DNA from: Spirodela intermedia
Lineage: Eukaryota; Streptophyta; Magnoliopsida; Alismatales; Araceae
NCBI GenBank assembly: GCA_902729315.2
Contig: LR746273.1
Location: forward strand, 191,001-255,000
Reading direction: 5' to 3'
Length of the DNA: 64,000 nt
How positions within the stretch are numbered: position 1 is the stretch's first letter; the number at the start of each line of letters is the position of its first letter. Shown here one piece after another: positions 22,901-33,966 of the stretch. A program made the translations under genes and the position numbers. The notes beneath the pieces were generated by a model that was given only the letters and a program-made list of their open reading frames with translations, ran no database searches and was not told where the DNA came from.

Positions 22901-25900
22901 GATCCTACCTCCGTCCCACGCGCAGGCATCAAGCTCAGGTCATCTGGATCACCACAGTCGGGCTGGTTCTTGATCCCGTTGGGGGGAAATTCTTTCGCAG
23001 CCGACGTGCACCCTGAGACAAACATGTCGACGGCAATTCCGCAGCCTCTGTTATCTCTTCTCTGTTGCTCTGTCGAATCCGACCTGAGGGGTACTACGAA
23101 CGACTCGTCAGGAGCATTGCAGGAAGAACTCTTTCTCTTGCTCCAACGACCTTGGGCAAGTAGATCTGAAAACCTCCTGTTGCTCGGCAGCTCGTCCTGC
23201 TCATAAACCGCGAATTCATTGCTTCCTCGTCTCTTGTATGCTCCTCTTTCGCCCTGAACTTCGTCAAGCAGGACATCAGAATCTCCATTTGCACCATTCT
23301 TCTCATCGTTTAGCGCATCACGCTTGCACCTTCTGGAGGCCTCGCTATCACCAGTGTTCAATCCTGCCCTCCGCCTGTCCAGGGCCTCCCTAGAACCTCT
23401 CTCGGGACGAAGGATGGCGTCCAAGTCATGCTTACTCTGTCGTTTCCTCCGCAGTCGTTCCTTTTCCCCCGAGAGCAGCAGGCCTGCATCAGCACCGCTT
23501 GCTCTTTCTTGATCATTTCTCAGCAAGAAATTCTGAAATACCTGCCAGTCTCCAGAATCAACCACCTCTCGTTCGGGGTTCGTTTCCTCCTCCGGGGGAC
23601 TTCGACCGCCAGAAGATCTGATCCGACTCCCTTCAATCCTGGAAGGCAAATCTTCTTCTCTCTCGTCTTCAGATGCTGCTGAACAGGATTCTGTATCTGA
23701 CGCATTACGACGCTTCTCTGAGTTATTGCAGTCTGCATGTCGCGAAACATTCTCTCCCAGCTTCCTCCTAGCCGATTGACCTCTCCTTTGTGATTCTCGC
23801 ACACTGCGGGCCTTCTCCAGATCATAAGAGTTTTTGTGATCCTCCTCCTCCGATACTGCAGTTGCTCCTCCTGACTCCATTCTCTGTCTAGTGTTTGACC
23901 TGGGATCACAGTCTCCTGATGGAGTAGTGTACGTAGGTGGGAAGTGGAGACTGCCGCCCGGATGGTTCTGATAGCACGGCATGGCTTGCATAGGATGATA
24001 GGGCTGAAATGGTGGTGCACCTGGCGGAGAATGAAACGGACAATGGGGAAACATAGGGTGCGGAAACTGGCCCAGAAAGTACATATGGGGGTACAAAGGC
24101 ACTTGAGAGTTCCCAGGAGTCCTTTCATCTGGGAACAGAAGGTAGGTAGTAGAATCATATTGATCAGAAGATCAGGAGAAAGATGAAGAAAAATGGGATA
24201 TGCAGAAATAGGTGTACACTTATGGAAATCATTCATAACCTTCCCAATGGGGAAGCGCAATGGCACAGTGATCTCAACCGAAGGCAATCAAATTCTGCAA
24301 TCTAATGACAAAATCTCTTGAACTCTCGTCAAGCTTTGATATTTTTGTGAAAGTCATAAAGTTGGTAAAATTTATGTCTAATTTATATAATATTATATGC
24401 ATAATATAAAGAACAGCTGCTCACCGTATCTTTTAAAAATATTCAACAGCTGGATGAAAAAGACAAGAATTCTTTAAAATCTGTGTTCATTCTTCAAATG
24501 AATGCAATGCAGCTTTTAGTCAAAATATTTATTTTTTCACAAATTATTTAATCCATGTTCAAACTGTCATATTGATCTCAACACTAATAAGAGTGGAGAG
24601 CTCACTCCACAAGCATGACCTGCGAAATTAGAAGGACATATAGATCCACGCTGCACAGAAGAAAAATGCAAGGCGTTTCTTCATTAAAAAACGACACAAT
24701 TTACCTCCCATGAATGTATAAAATAATACTAATAAGAAGAAAATTAATAGATCCAGGCCAGCATTACCTGTAAAATTCTCATTACTTTCTTTGCTATGAC
24801 CATGATTGCATGCTGCCCACTGTTCTGTGAAATCATTATGCTTTTTCGTGTCAGGAGAAAGATTAATGTCAATAGAACTCATTGACGGAAATTCAGATTT
24901 CAGGGACATTGCTTCTGACGCTTGGAGATCTAGCCATTGATCAGTTTCACGCTTTGTCTTCCATAGTTCCGTAAATTTGAGGCAAGCTTTCCTATTCCAT
25001 ATAATAATCAATCAGAAGGATGCCAAGAAAAGAAATAGCCACATATATGATATTGTCAGGAAACCCAGAGATTTTTGATAGATATACCAGACTTACAACA
25101 TGCGTTTAGCCCCAAAGCACTCTGCAAAGGAGATCAAATCTGCCATGTTCTCTGCATTAAAACCAGCAGCCACAGCACGCGCAAAAGCCATGCCTTGTTC
25201 ATTCTGCAAGACCATCTTCCGAGTCTCGAGGACTCTCAAGAAATGCACCCTGCAAAAGGAGCTCCATAATATAAAAAAAGAATCGAACAAGAGCTTCAGA
25301 GCCAGTGAAAGCTTCAGTATATACGACGATTGCATGTCACAATGCAAAAACCAGAGTGAGTGCAGCTTTATCATCTATGCCATGTACCCTCACACCATGA
25401 CATTTCCTCTCAAAACCCAAAATGCATGGATTACTTATTCATATCTATGACCCTATGTTTGCCAATGTTTCCTTTACCTCAGCATATTGACAGTCAACTC
25501 TAAAACCAGATGCTGAATGAGAAATTAGCCCCCAAAAGGATCACCAATCTTATCATCTTTCCTCTTAAACATGCAATGTATTGTATGTTTCTTGAATGCT
25601 CTCCCCTAAGTCGATAGCTATTAAACGGAAGAGACAGATTAGCCCATTTTTCTAAAACTCAGTAGTTTAACCGTAAAAATGATTAAGCCATCCTGCATTC
25701 TCAGCATACAGTTCGTAATATGAAAGCCTAGAGCATGCACTAGAGCAATCTCCCTTTTCTCCAGAAATAGAAATACCAAATCAGCTCCCTCTGCTTTTCT
25801 GACCACCGTGAAAACGTTGACTACACGTGTTTTCAGGATTTTGATTACCGACGAATAAACAGTACAGAAATCTGATTAAAATATTCAATCCACTTGAAAA

Positions 25901-28291
25901 TTTATCCACTACGAATATTTAAATTAGCTGATATTGAGAGGCAGTAAGAAAGAAAAGATCCACCCATCTCGTCATAAATGGATTGATTACAGAATGAGAT
26001 GGATTCCTTGAAGAGCAACAAGCACATACTTTGAGTCTTCTCCACGAACTGTCAAGGCACTTGATTGAGGATGTGGCCCCGGCTAACATTAAACAAAAGA
26101 AACCGCATCAAAATAGTCAATGATAATCAATAGATGCTTTGTGTGACAAAAAATACCGAATGTTGTTACCTGATAAAGCACAATTGCACTTGCAGCATCT
26201 GAGGACAACGACTTCCTCCTACCTATTGAAATAGCAGAAGGAAAATGCATTGGGCATCTTACTAAATTAATGGATTTCTATGGCTATCCCATTCAGGCAC
26301 ATTAAATAATTTTTGCATTTGCTTGACCCATTTGGGCATATGAAATAGCGCTTTCAAAAATATCTATTGCTTTGTTTTCGATGCGTAATCTTAGAACTTT
26401 TAGAGCTGGGCTGGACCCCGTTTTCATTTTTGACACCTTGATTGCATTATTTAGCCTTATTTTTCTGAAATAAACTAACACGCCACATTATTGCAGAAAT
26501 AAAGAAGCACCTGATGAAGGATGCTCGTAGCAGAAACATAATATTAGATGGGGTAAAATGCAATGGAATGAAGAATGACGCGAAAATGTATTCATCCACT
26601 TTCTTTGTGACATTATGACGCGAAAATGTTTCTAATAAGGCCGGATTTTTTCAACTATCATCAGTTATTAAACCAGGATATTAGAGTCTTCTGATTGGCT
26701 ATTTTTTCTTAATGGCAACCTTGTAAATCTTTATAATGCCACAAAGAAAATGCGATGAAATTGCATGACTAAATGCAAATCCCTGCGGCAATATGCTAAC
26801 TTACGAAGTGTTCTACCCATATAGAATGGAGGGTTTAATATGGGCACACAAAATAGGTAAATCTGTAATGGTACATAAAACAGAATATGAGGCAATTCAC
26901 TTTGATGTACCTCCAGCCTGATCCACAGACCCTGTCTGGTCTTCCTCAACCTGCTAGAAACACAAAAAACAGGGATATAAGTCGCCGGAATAATTAATAT
27001 CCTTTTTTTTTTAGTTGAAATTAAAAATGCACCCTACTTCCATCTCAACACGAATATGCTGCAGAAATGTTTTTCTTGCACTTACAGATTTGAAGTATAA
27101 ATGCTCGCTGCCTTGAATATTAATCGCCTCGTCAATCTGTAGAATCTCAGATTCAATTGTATCCACACGTTCCAGGATCTCCGGTGTGCTCACAAAGCGA
27201 ACGAACCTAATGAGAGCAGTAACATTATGGAGATCAGAATTCACGACACAGCCCCGGTCTAGATGTCGGCAAACATGATGCATACCTCTCAAGTGTTCCC
27301 TTCGTGAACCATGCAGCATCAGCTCCCGGATGCGGCTCGAGAGTGATGGAATAGCCACCTTTCGCGATCTGATCCCGGGCTGTCTTCAAGTGGGCGAGAA
27401 ATGGGTTCAGTAACCCGGTGGCGATCTTCTCCATGCTTCCATTTGCTTTGATAACCAAGTCGCACCTGATGAACAGCGAGCACCGAATACACTTGTTCAC
27501 AGAAGGGAGCACAAAATAAAGAGCCAAGAGCCTGAACGGCAAAACCGGTGAGGCACAGAAAATGTCATCAAGGACCGGGAGGGCTGAGGTATGGGCGGGG
27601 ATTCAAATAGTCCGACCCCTACATCCATCCTTGGATCTTAATGCTTGATCCGTACATTTGTCAAGAATTTCAGAAACTCGACCAATATCGGTATCAGAGA
27701 GGATATCTTCGACCAGATGGAACGATTGCATTGCAGAGACGTAGCTTCTTCTGCAGCATGACTTAACTCCCATCCAAAAGAACACTTTGGCGGAATGGAC
27801 CATCCGAGAGATGACCGCCAGAACCCAACTGGGGTAAGCGACTCATTCATGTCGAAATCCCAATATTCCGATGCGGACGCGAAGAAAATAGAAGCTACCC
27901 TCTGATGAGCTCTCACGAGCCAGATAAATAAACCCAAGTGGAGGTAAAGCGCATCCTTCGTGGGAGACGTCTATCTCACTGGAGGAAACGCCCACTCCAG
28001 CACATCAAATTCTACCAACACGACCTCCACGCCCAGATCCCTCAGCACCCAGCTCCCACCAAAACCCCATGCAAAACCCGCAGGAAACCTAAACTCCCAA
28101 GATCATCATAATGCAACCTTCCCGCAGGACCCTGTAACCCACCACACCACACACACACACACACACTCCCCGCAGCGTTCCCCGGTCGCTCGCCGTTCCT
28201 GGGGTTCTCCTCCAGAGACCTCGGAAACTCACCTGGTTCGGGTGGGAGTCAGCTGGAAGACCGCCGCGTCGAGCCGAGTCTCCGACTTCAT
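19995..28291 (-). CDS. CIP7: COP1-interacting protein 7 (CIP7)-like nuclear protein
   Basis: Thirteen exons on the minus strand: 28233-28291, 27286-27465, 27086-27206, 26911-26953, 26170-26222, 26030-26082, 25097-25249, 24768-24991, 22630-24128, 20969-21958, 20319-20685, 20154-20225 and 19995-20068. They sum to 3,888 nt, or 1,295 residues, with every phase agreeing. The N-terminus MKSETRLDAAVFQLTPTRTR, then RCDLVIKANGSMEKIATGLL and AWFTKGTLERFVRFVSTPE, is the CIP7 signature. The block RVLETRKMVLQNEQGMAFAR follows in exon 7. Two long Ser/Arg/Glu-rich exons with basic coiled-coil stretches (ARANKLRAFKADLQRAKKEK; DVRRLEALKKERQQRIAARS) make up most of the protein. The end GLRKLLKFGRRSRG, then FRRFSILSPFRSRSGGG, matches family C-termini. 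Arabidopsis CIP7 binds COP1 and promotes light-induced genes; the same role is inferred. It is longer than Arabidopsis CIP7. Confidence 0.92.
27466..28232 (-). other. CIP7-like intron 1
   Basis: A 767-nt intron separates the short first coding exon (19 codons plus 2 nt) from exon 2. The codon AG|G for Arg is split across it. Open frames inside (about 27603-27937) have no similarity to the family and are treated as intronic noise. Confidence 0.8.
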
Positions 28292-29027
28292 CCCCTCCAG
28301 CCGCAGAAGCGAGAACCTCCCTCACCCTCCGCCGGCAGGCCGGCGCGGGATCTATCACCAGCACCCCCTTCCCTCCTCGGCGGGACCCTGCTTTCGTAGG
28401 TTCCCCAACGGGCGAGGGCAGAGAGCTCACTACTCACTCGCAGTGTCCGTTGGTCTCAGGCCCCCCCCCCTCCTCCCCCGCTGCAGGACAGGCAGAAGCT
28501 TTAATGACGGAGTTCATGTCGCCGTCAAGTACAGTGACTCTACCCCTCGCCTTCTCCCTACACAAATTCTTGAATATTCCAGTAAATAAAATATAACGCC
28601 AAATTGTTTATATCCAAAGTCCATCCAATTCACGGAAAATTGGCTCGCATTTCTGGATAAAGTCCCGTTCTTTAAATAAACGAGCAATTGCGAAACGTGC
28701 ATCTGGAATTAAATGAATTATTGGGAATTTCCCGAGGGAAAAGATAGATTCTGCACCGTCCGGTTCCCCTCGCTCTCGTCCACGGCCCGGCGGCAAAGGC
28801 AGGAGATTGCACTGCGAGAGCGAAGGACGGACAGGGGAGACGACAGAGCACGGGATGGGTTCCTCGGGCAGAAAGAGAGAGAGAGAGAGAGGAGGGCCGT
28901 CGCCACCACCTTTCCTCAACAGTCGGCTGCTGCATCCTCGATCGTTGCGGTCATTTTGGCCTGATTATCCATCCATCCTCCCACGCAGTTTGGCGGCGGA
29001 AGCTCGCTGTGGGCTTTCACAGGAACA
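28292..29027. other. CIP7-like promoter/leader and JMJ32 3' flank
   Basis: Contains the CIP7-like 5' leader with a C-run at about 28459-28470, and a GA tract at about 28871-28890. No coding sequence is supported. Confidence 0.6.
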
Positions 29028-30377
29028 TCATACGCAGAGAGATCCGTTGCGGCGGCGCTCCACCGGTGGGCCGTCTCCGGGCTCTTCTTCTCCGCTGGGT
29101 GGATCGCGGGAAGGAGGAGGGTATTCGATGGTCTGTAAGAGATTGAAGTAGGCGTATTTGATGTCGAAGCGCATGTCGTACCCTGGCGAAGATTAACAGC
29201 GGGCGGCGGTCAGGTGCTGACGCGGCGCAGGGGGAGTAATGGCGGCGAAGAGAAGAAGTAGGCGTATTTATTGATTGGGTCGCTGCTACTCACAGAAGTT
29301 GACGGCGATGGTCCGGCCGGAGCTGTCGGGCGTCTGTCTCACATGGTGGAACCACATGCTCGGCCTACGAGTAAGTCCTCTCAGAGGCTAAAAATCAAAC
29401 ACCTTCGGGGCGGGACCAAAGAAGGAAGGGGGAGCTTCGGCGATCAGTGAGTGTTCTTACAAGTAGAGGATGTCGCCGGCTCTAACGGTGCACTGGAATG
29501 GCGGCGGCCCCTGGAAGTACAGCGGCATCTCATCCCTTGCTCTCGCCGCTTCTTTGGGCGTCCTCGGGTAGGGATCGACGCTGCACCAGGGCACCTCCCT
29601 CCGCGGTTCCTCCAGCTCCAGTCTCAGCTCCTCCACGCCGGCCGTGCTGGCGGCGGCGGCGGAGGAGGAGACGTAGCGGGCGGCGAGGTAGCGGCGGACG
29701 TAGAGGCGGTGTACGTCGGTGGGCGGGAGGAGGAGGAAGTGCTTCTCGCCGGTGACTACGGCGTAGAGGTTTTCGTAATGGTCCTTGTGGAAGGAGGTCT
29801 CTGAACGCCCGCTCCCCACCCAGAGGTTCACCGCCTCCGGCGAGCAGCCCAGAGCCGCCGTCGCCCAGGGCACCTCCTCCTCAACGTCCGCCGCCAGCGC
29901 CGACCCGCCGTACTCCGCAGCCGCCCGGAAGCAGTCGTTCTGCTCCTGCGCGTAAGCCACTACCGGCAAGGTCGGGTCGCGGCCGGACGCGGCGATGAGG
30001 CGCAGAGCAGCAGCGAAGGGAGCTCGCCGGACGCAGGCCGACGCGAAGCAGAGATTACTATCGTCGTCTCCGTCGGGGAGGGGAGCGAGGGCGTCGGCGC
30101 GGCCGTCGGGGGTCAGGTGGAGGGAGACGTGCCGGTCCTTGCCGAGGATGGCGGCGAGGTACGAGTCGTGGGACCAGAGAGAGCGGGAGACGGCGGGCCA
30201 GTGGGCGGCGCCGCCGCGGACGAGGCAGGGCTTGTTGGCGGAGACGTAATCGCGGAGGAAGACCAGCGGCGACGGCGGGGTGTCGAGGACGTCGATTCGC
30301 GGGGAGGTGCCAAGACTCAGCTCTCTCACCTCCGCCCACAGCCCCGCCACCGCCGCCCCCAGCTTCTCCCCCTCCAT
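29028..30377 (-). CDS. JMJ32: JmjC-domain Fe(II)/2-oxoglutarate oxygenase, JMJ32/JMJD7-like
   Basis: Three exons on the minus strand: 29461-30377, 29294-29364 and 29028-29182, giving 1,143 nt and 380 residues. The protein is a JmjC domain with little else. The HxD iron ligands are H197 and D199 in SFHKDHYENLYAVVTGEKHF. The third histidine comes from SMWFHHVRQ in exon 2, followed by the conserved IAVNFWYDMRFD that crosses the last intron. Arabidopsis JMJ32 removes H3K27 methylation at FLC at warm temperature, while animal JMJD7 is a lysyl hydroxylase; sequence alone does not decide the substrate. An in-frame Met lies 51 nt upstream at 30428, just beyond a GA microsatellite. The start at 30377 (MEGEKLG) is preferred because the extension is low-complexity. 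Confidence 0.9.
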
Positions 30378-30428
30378 TCCGGCCGCCGATGAGAGAGAGA
30401 GAGAGTAGAAATCTACTGATCTGGTCAT

Positions 30429-30731
30429 GAAGGGAAGACTGTACCCGCCATCCCAGAAGTCGGCTCAGGTGCCTCCCGGACAGGACGACCCTGGTTGACC
30501 TTCGAGGTCGCCGCTGACTCAACTACCCATCCGCAAAGCAACCATGATAAAAGAATGGAACTTGCGTCTTCTTCTTTTTTTCCGCACGATTATAAAAAGC
30601 TATGAAGATTCAGATTGCTCGACGCGGGTAATTAGGCGACGGAGTCAACGCACGAGATGAGATTAACCCGGGTCCAAACACCCGGGAGTTTATTAGACTT
30701 TATTAAAGAGAGAGAAAGTGGGGCCCGCATC
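30429..30731. other. Spacer upstream of JMJ32 and downstream of cysteine-rich peptide gene 1
   Basis: About 300 nt containing the JMJ32 promoter side and the 3' UTR of the cysteine-rich gene. No gene seen. Confidence 0.5.
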
Positions 30732-31068
30732 CTAGGGGAGACAGCAGCAGTGGCCTTCTTTGGCGGTGCAGCAGGTGGTTTGGCGCCGTATGTACCTGCA
30801 GGCGGCGGGGCACCTCTGGCAGGGCATGTGGCCGAAGCACAGTGCGTCCGAAGGGCATCCCGTTGGTTCTGGGGTAAACCCAGCCGCTGCCGAGGAAAAT
30901 AAATTAGAGAGACGAAAAGTCAAACATCGAGATTAGAAGGACCGCAGCATCACCGCCGCCCCCCCCCGACCACGAAAACAGGCACAAAAGATGCATGCAG
31001 GGATTGGGGTGGCTACCAGGGGATGACGCGAGCGCGAGAAGCGCGAGAACGAGGAAGAGCTTCGTCAT
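30732..31068 (-). CDS. Small secreted cysteine-rich peptide 1 (ten cysteines)
   Basis: Two exons on the minus strand, 31017-31068 and 30732-30886, joined at a phase-1 GT-AG intron of 130 nt. They encode 68 residues. Exon 1 encodes a signal peptide (MTKLFLVLALLALASSP). The mature part, about 48 residues, has cysteines spaced C-x5-C-x5-C-x2-C-x3-C-x8-CC-x6-CCC and ends CCCLP. A TATA box (TTATATATG on the minus strand, about 31163-31171) lies about 95 nt before the ATG. Gene structure, signal peptide and cysteine order match the gene at 55093-55387. I do not recognise the family: the pattern is not that of GASA/snakin, classical defensins, thionins or nsLTPs. A disulphide-rich apoplastic peptide is the safe description; antimicrobial or signalling roles are guesses. 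Confidence 0.75.
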
Positions 31069-31162
31069 GGGAAGGGAAAAGGGGCTCCTCCCTCTTCGTT
31101 GACCTTCTCAACTTCCTTCCTAATGCGGGTCGCTCTGCGGGGATCAGACAGCCGCGGGTGAC

Positions 31163-31171
31163 GCATATATA
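31163..31171 (-). promoter_or_regulatory. TATA box of cysteine-rich peptide gene 1
   Basis: The plus strand reads GCATATATAACC here, so the minus strand carries TTATATATG about 95 nt upstream of the start codon at 31068. Position and sequence fit a TATA box. Confidence 0.6.
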
Positions 31172-31172
31172 A

Positions 31173-32062
31173 CCACCCAGTCGTGAGGGGGGGGGATTCG
31201 AAGCTTTTACCTTTCCAAATCGCGCGCAATAAGTTGTCCGGATTTGGTGGATTTGATGGATTCGGGGTGGGAGATAAATTGCCGCGACGGATTGAATGCG
31301 TCGCGTCTGGATCTGAACAGTTTCTTTGGATTCAAACAGAAAAAAGCATTGCAATTAGATGAAATGGGCTCATTAATCTGAGAAATGTAGTGCGCAGATT
31401 CATGTTCATTGTTCTTCTACCTCGGGGCAATGAACTCTCTCAGGTTGCTGGAATCGCTTGCTTACCGTCAATTCCGCAGCAGCCAAGAGTGTTAAGATAG
31501 AAGCCGGAGCTGGGCCATTAAAGCGAGGTTTCTCCAGGGTGAAAACCTCTCTTCGGCATGAACACCATTGAATTCGACGAAGAAGATGGGGAGGGGGGGG
31601 AGCGAGCTCACCCCATGGGAAAACATTGAGTTGTGCTCTGCCCATGGCGGGATTTCGAGGAGAAGAAGACGGGGATATCGTGGGATCCATGAAGGGTTGA
31701 CCTGGGTCTCACTGAATAAAAACCACCCCGAAATCCACAGCAGTGTTGGAAATTATTGTGTTCACCCGGAAAAAGGCAGGCGACTTTCGCCCAAAGGCTA
31801 AGAGGAGGAAGAACATCCTGTTCTCACCAAGAATCTTTCCTCACGTACTGTACACCTTCTTGGCCATTATGCAGTCGCTTTGATTCTCTTCCAGCATGCA
31901 GGTAGCACGTCGATCAGTGCCCTTTGAAAGATGAGGGGGGATCAACCCTGGCCGAAACAACGACATGAAACTTGTTCCACTATTCCTTTTGGAAGAACCC
32001 TAAAAAAATCATCTATGGATCGACAAAAGCCCTTACTTAGGCAGCATGAGGCAGTCTCAGCA
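31173..32062. other. Intergenic stretch between cysteine-rich gene 1 and PPR gene 2
   Basis: About 0.9 kb. Contains the promoter of the cysteine-rich gene and the 3' flank of the PPR gene. Short open frames, such as 31406-31690 on the minus strand, are unrecognised. Confidence 0.5.
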
Positions 32063-33966
32063 CTACCCACCTTCCACTGAATCCGCCATTCCTTCAGTCT
32101 GCAGTCTGAACCTTGCTGCCAATTCACCCATCAGCAAACGGATGCCTTCCATCTCCGCCCTCGACCCGTCTCCTACCTTAAAGTTGTGGACAATCTCGTT
32201 CAGGTCTGAAAGACTTCGACCGGGGATGGCAGTCAGCCCTCGGTGCTTCATCATCTCCATCACCTTCCCTGCGTCTTCCCACCGACCTGCTGCAACGTAC
32301 ACATTCCACAGCAGGGCGTATCGAGAGCTGTTGAAGGGCTCCAGCTCGATCAGTCGTCGCGCTATCTCCTCGCCCGGCCCAATGTCTTGGTGGAAGCGAC
32401 ACAGCCAGAGCATGCTTCCCCACACCAAACACTCTGTCTCCTCTGGCATGGTTCTCAAGAGTTCCTCCGCTTCTTCGACGAGCCCAAGACCAGCATAGAG
32501 ATTGGCCATGCACCAGTAGTGAGCGAAAGAGGGCGTGATGCTGTAAGTCTCCACCATCTTGTCGAAGTACCTCTTCCCCTCGGTCAACATGCCAGCACGA
32601 GAACAAGCACATAGGATGCCAACAAAGGTCACTTCGTCCGGTGAAATTCCTGCATCTTCTGCCCGCTCATGGTGCCGATCAGTCTCTTCCTCCTGTTTAG
32701 AACCTTCATAAAAAAAATAAAAATAAAAATGGAGAGGGATTCAAACTTTAGATCAAAGTTAATTAAATCAGGAGCAAGGTGGCGCAAGCAAGCAACTAGG
32801 AGACATCAACCGAGGAGAACCGCACCTCTCGTCACCATGTCTTCAAACAATGAGAGCCCATCTTCTGGGCGTCCATGGATGCAATGCCCCAAGATCATCG
32901 CATTCCAGGATATCAAATTCTTCGACTGGATCCCATCGAATACTGATCTTGCAGAGCCCAGCTTCAAGCATTTACTGTACATGTCAACCAGAGCAGTCTC
33001 AAGTATGAGGTTCAGCTCTACAAAGTTCCTAATGCAGAACCCATGAATCGACCGGCCTTCCTTGAGCCTACCTAGCCGAGCACACGCCGTGATCACACTC
33101 ACCATCGTCGTCGTCGTCCCTCTCAGCCCGGCCTTAACCATCTCGCTGAACAGCTCCAATCCGCGTTCTGGCGTTCTGCCCTTCAAACACCCAGAGATCA
33201 TAATGTTCCATGAGATGACGTTCCTCTCGGGCATGTGATCGAACAAGCTGCGCGCACTGGGCAGGTCCCCACACTTCACGTACCCGTCCACCATTGAATT
33301 CCAGGAGACCAAGTCCTTGAGGGTCATCCCATCGAACAGGAAGCGGGCACGGTTCACCGCGCCGCAGCTCGCGTACATGTTGATCAGGGCGTTCTGAACG
33401 TGGACGACGCCGTCGACCCCATTCTTCATCGCCTGGCCGTGACACTTCTCGCCGTCGCCGAGGGACTGAATCCTCGCGCACGCGTTCAGGAGAGGTGGGA
33501 AGGCGAAGCTGTTGTGGGCGAATCCTTCCCCCACGAACTCGAAGTAAAAAGCGACGGCCTGCAGGGGGGCGGGGGACCTGGACTTCGCCTTGAGCAGAGT
33601 GTTGGAGCAGAAGGCGTCTGGGGCCGGGCGGATGTGGCGGAAGACGAGGGTCGCGTGCTCGAGGCAGCCGAGGTCGGCGGCGACTTTTAGGACACGGCTG
33701 GCGGCGAACGAATCGCGGGAGAAAAGTCCGCAGGTGATGAGGTGGGCGTGAGCCTGGAGGAGCTGCCTCAAGGTCCGGCAGGAGAGGAGGGGGCGAAGGC
33801 GAGGGTGGTAGAGTGAAATCCTCCCTTCTGCAGTGGGTGGCCGCAGCAGCGTCAGAGGCGGAGGGGAGGCCGAAGAGTGGACGAATCGGGAGGAGCGGCG
33901 GCGGCGGCGGTGGTCGTAGAGCAGGAGAAGGAGAGGAGAGGCCGGGCCTTGAGCTCCCCTTGCCAT
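32063..33966 (-). CDS. PLS-class pentatricopeptide repeat protein, At3g51320-like
   Basis: Two exons on the minus strand, 32836-33966 and 32063-32692, separated by a 143-nt GT-AG intron. Together they give 586 residues. PPR motifs fill the protein (LINMYASCG, LVSWNSMVDGYVKCG, NVISWNIMISG, LVDMYSKC, LISWNAMILGHCIHG). After the intron, SPDEVTFVGILCACSRAG leads into E motifs and an E+-like end, IPGRSLSDLNEIVHNFKVGD, without a DYW domain. The best match by memory is Arabidopsis At3g51320. The donor ATG|GTGACG was chosen because it keeps phase with acceptor CAG|GAG; reading straight through meets a TGA. The splice leaves a charged linker (EEETDRHHERAEDAG) between PPR units. Organellar RNA binding is expected. 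Confidence 0.88.

Noticed and set aside
27603..27937. Open frames inside CIP7-like intron 1 as a possible first exon
   Set aside because: They lack the VFQLTPTRTR start. That motif is present at 28233-28291 with a proper donor and matching phase.
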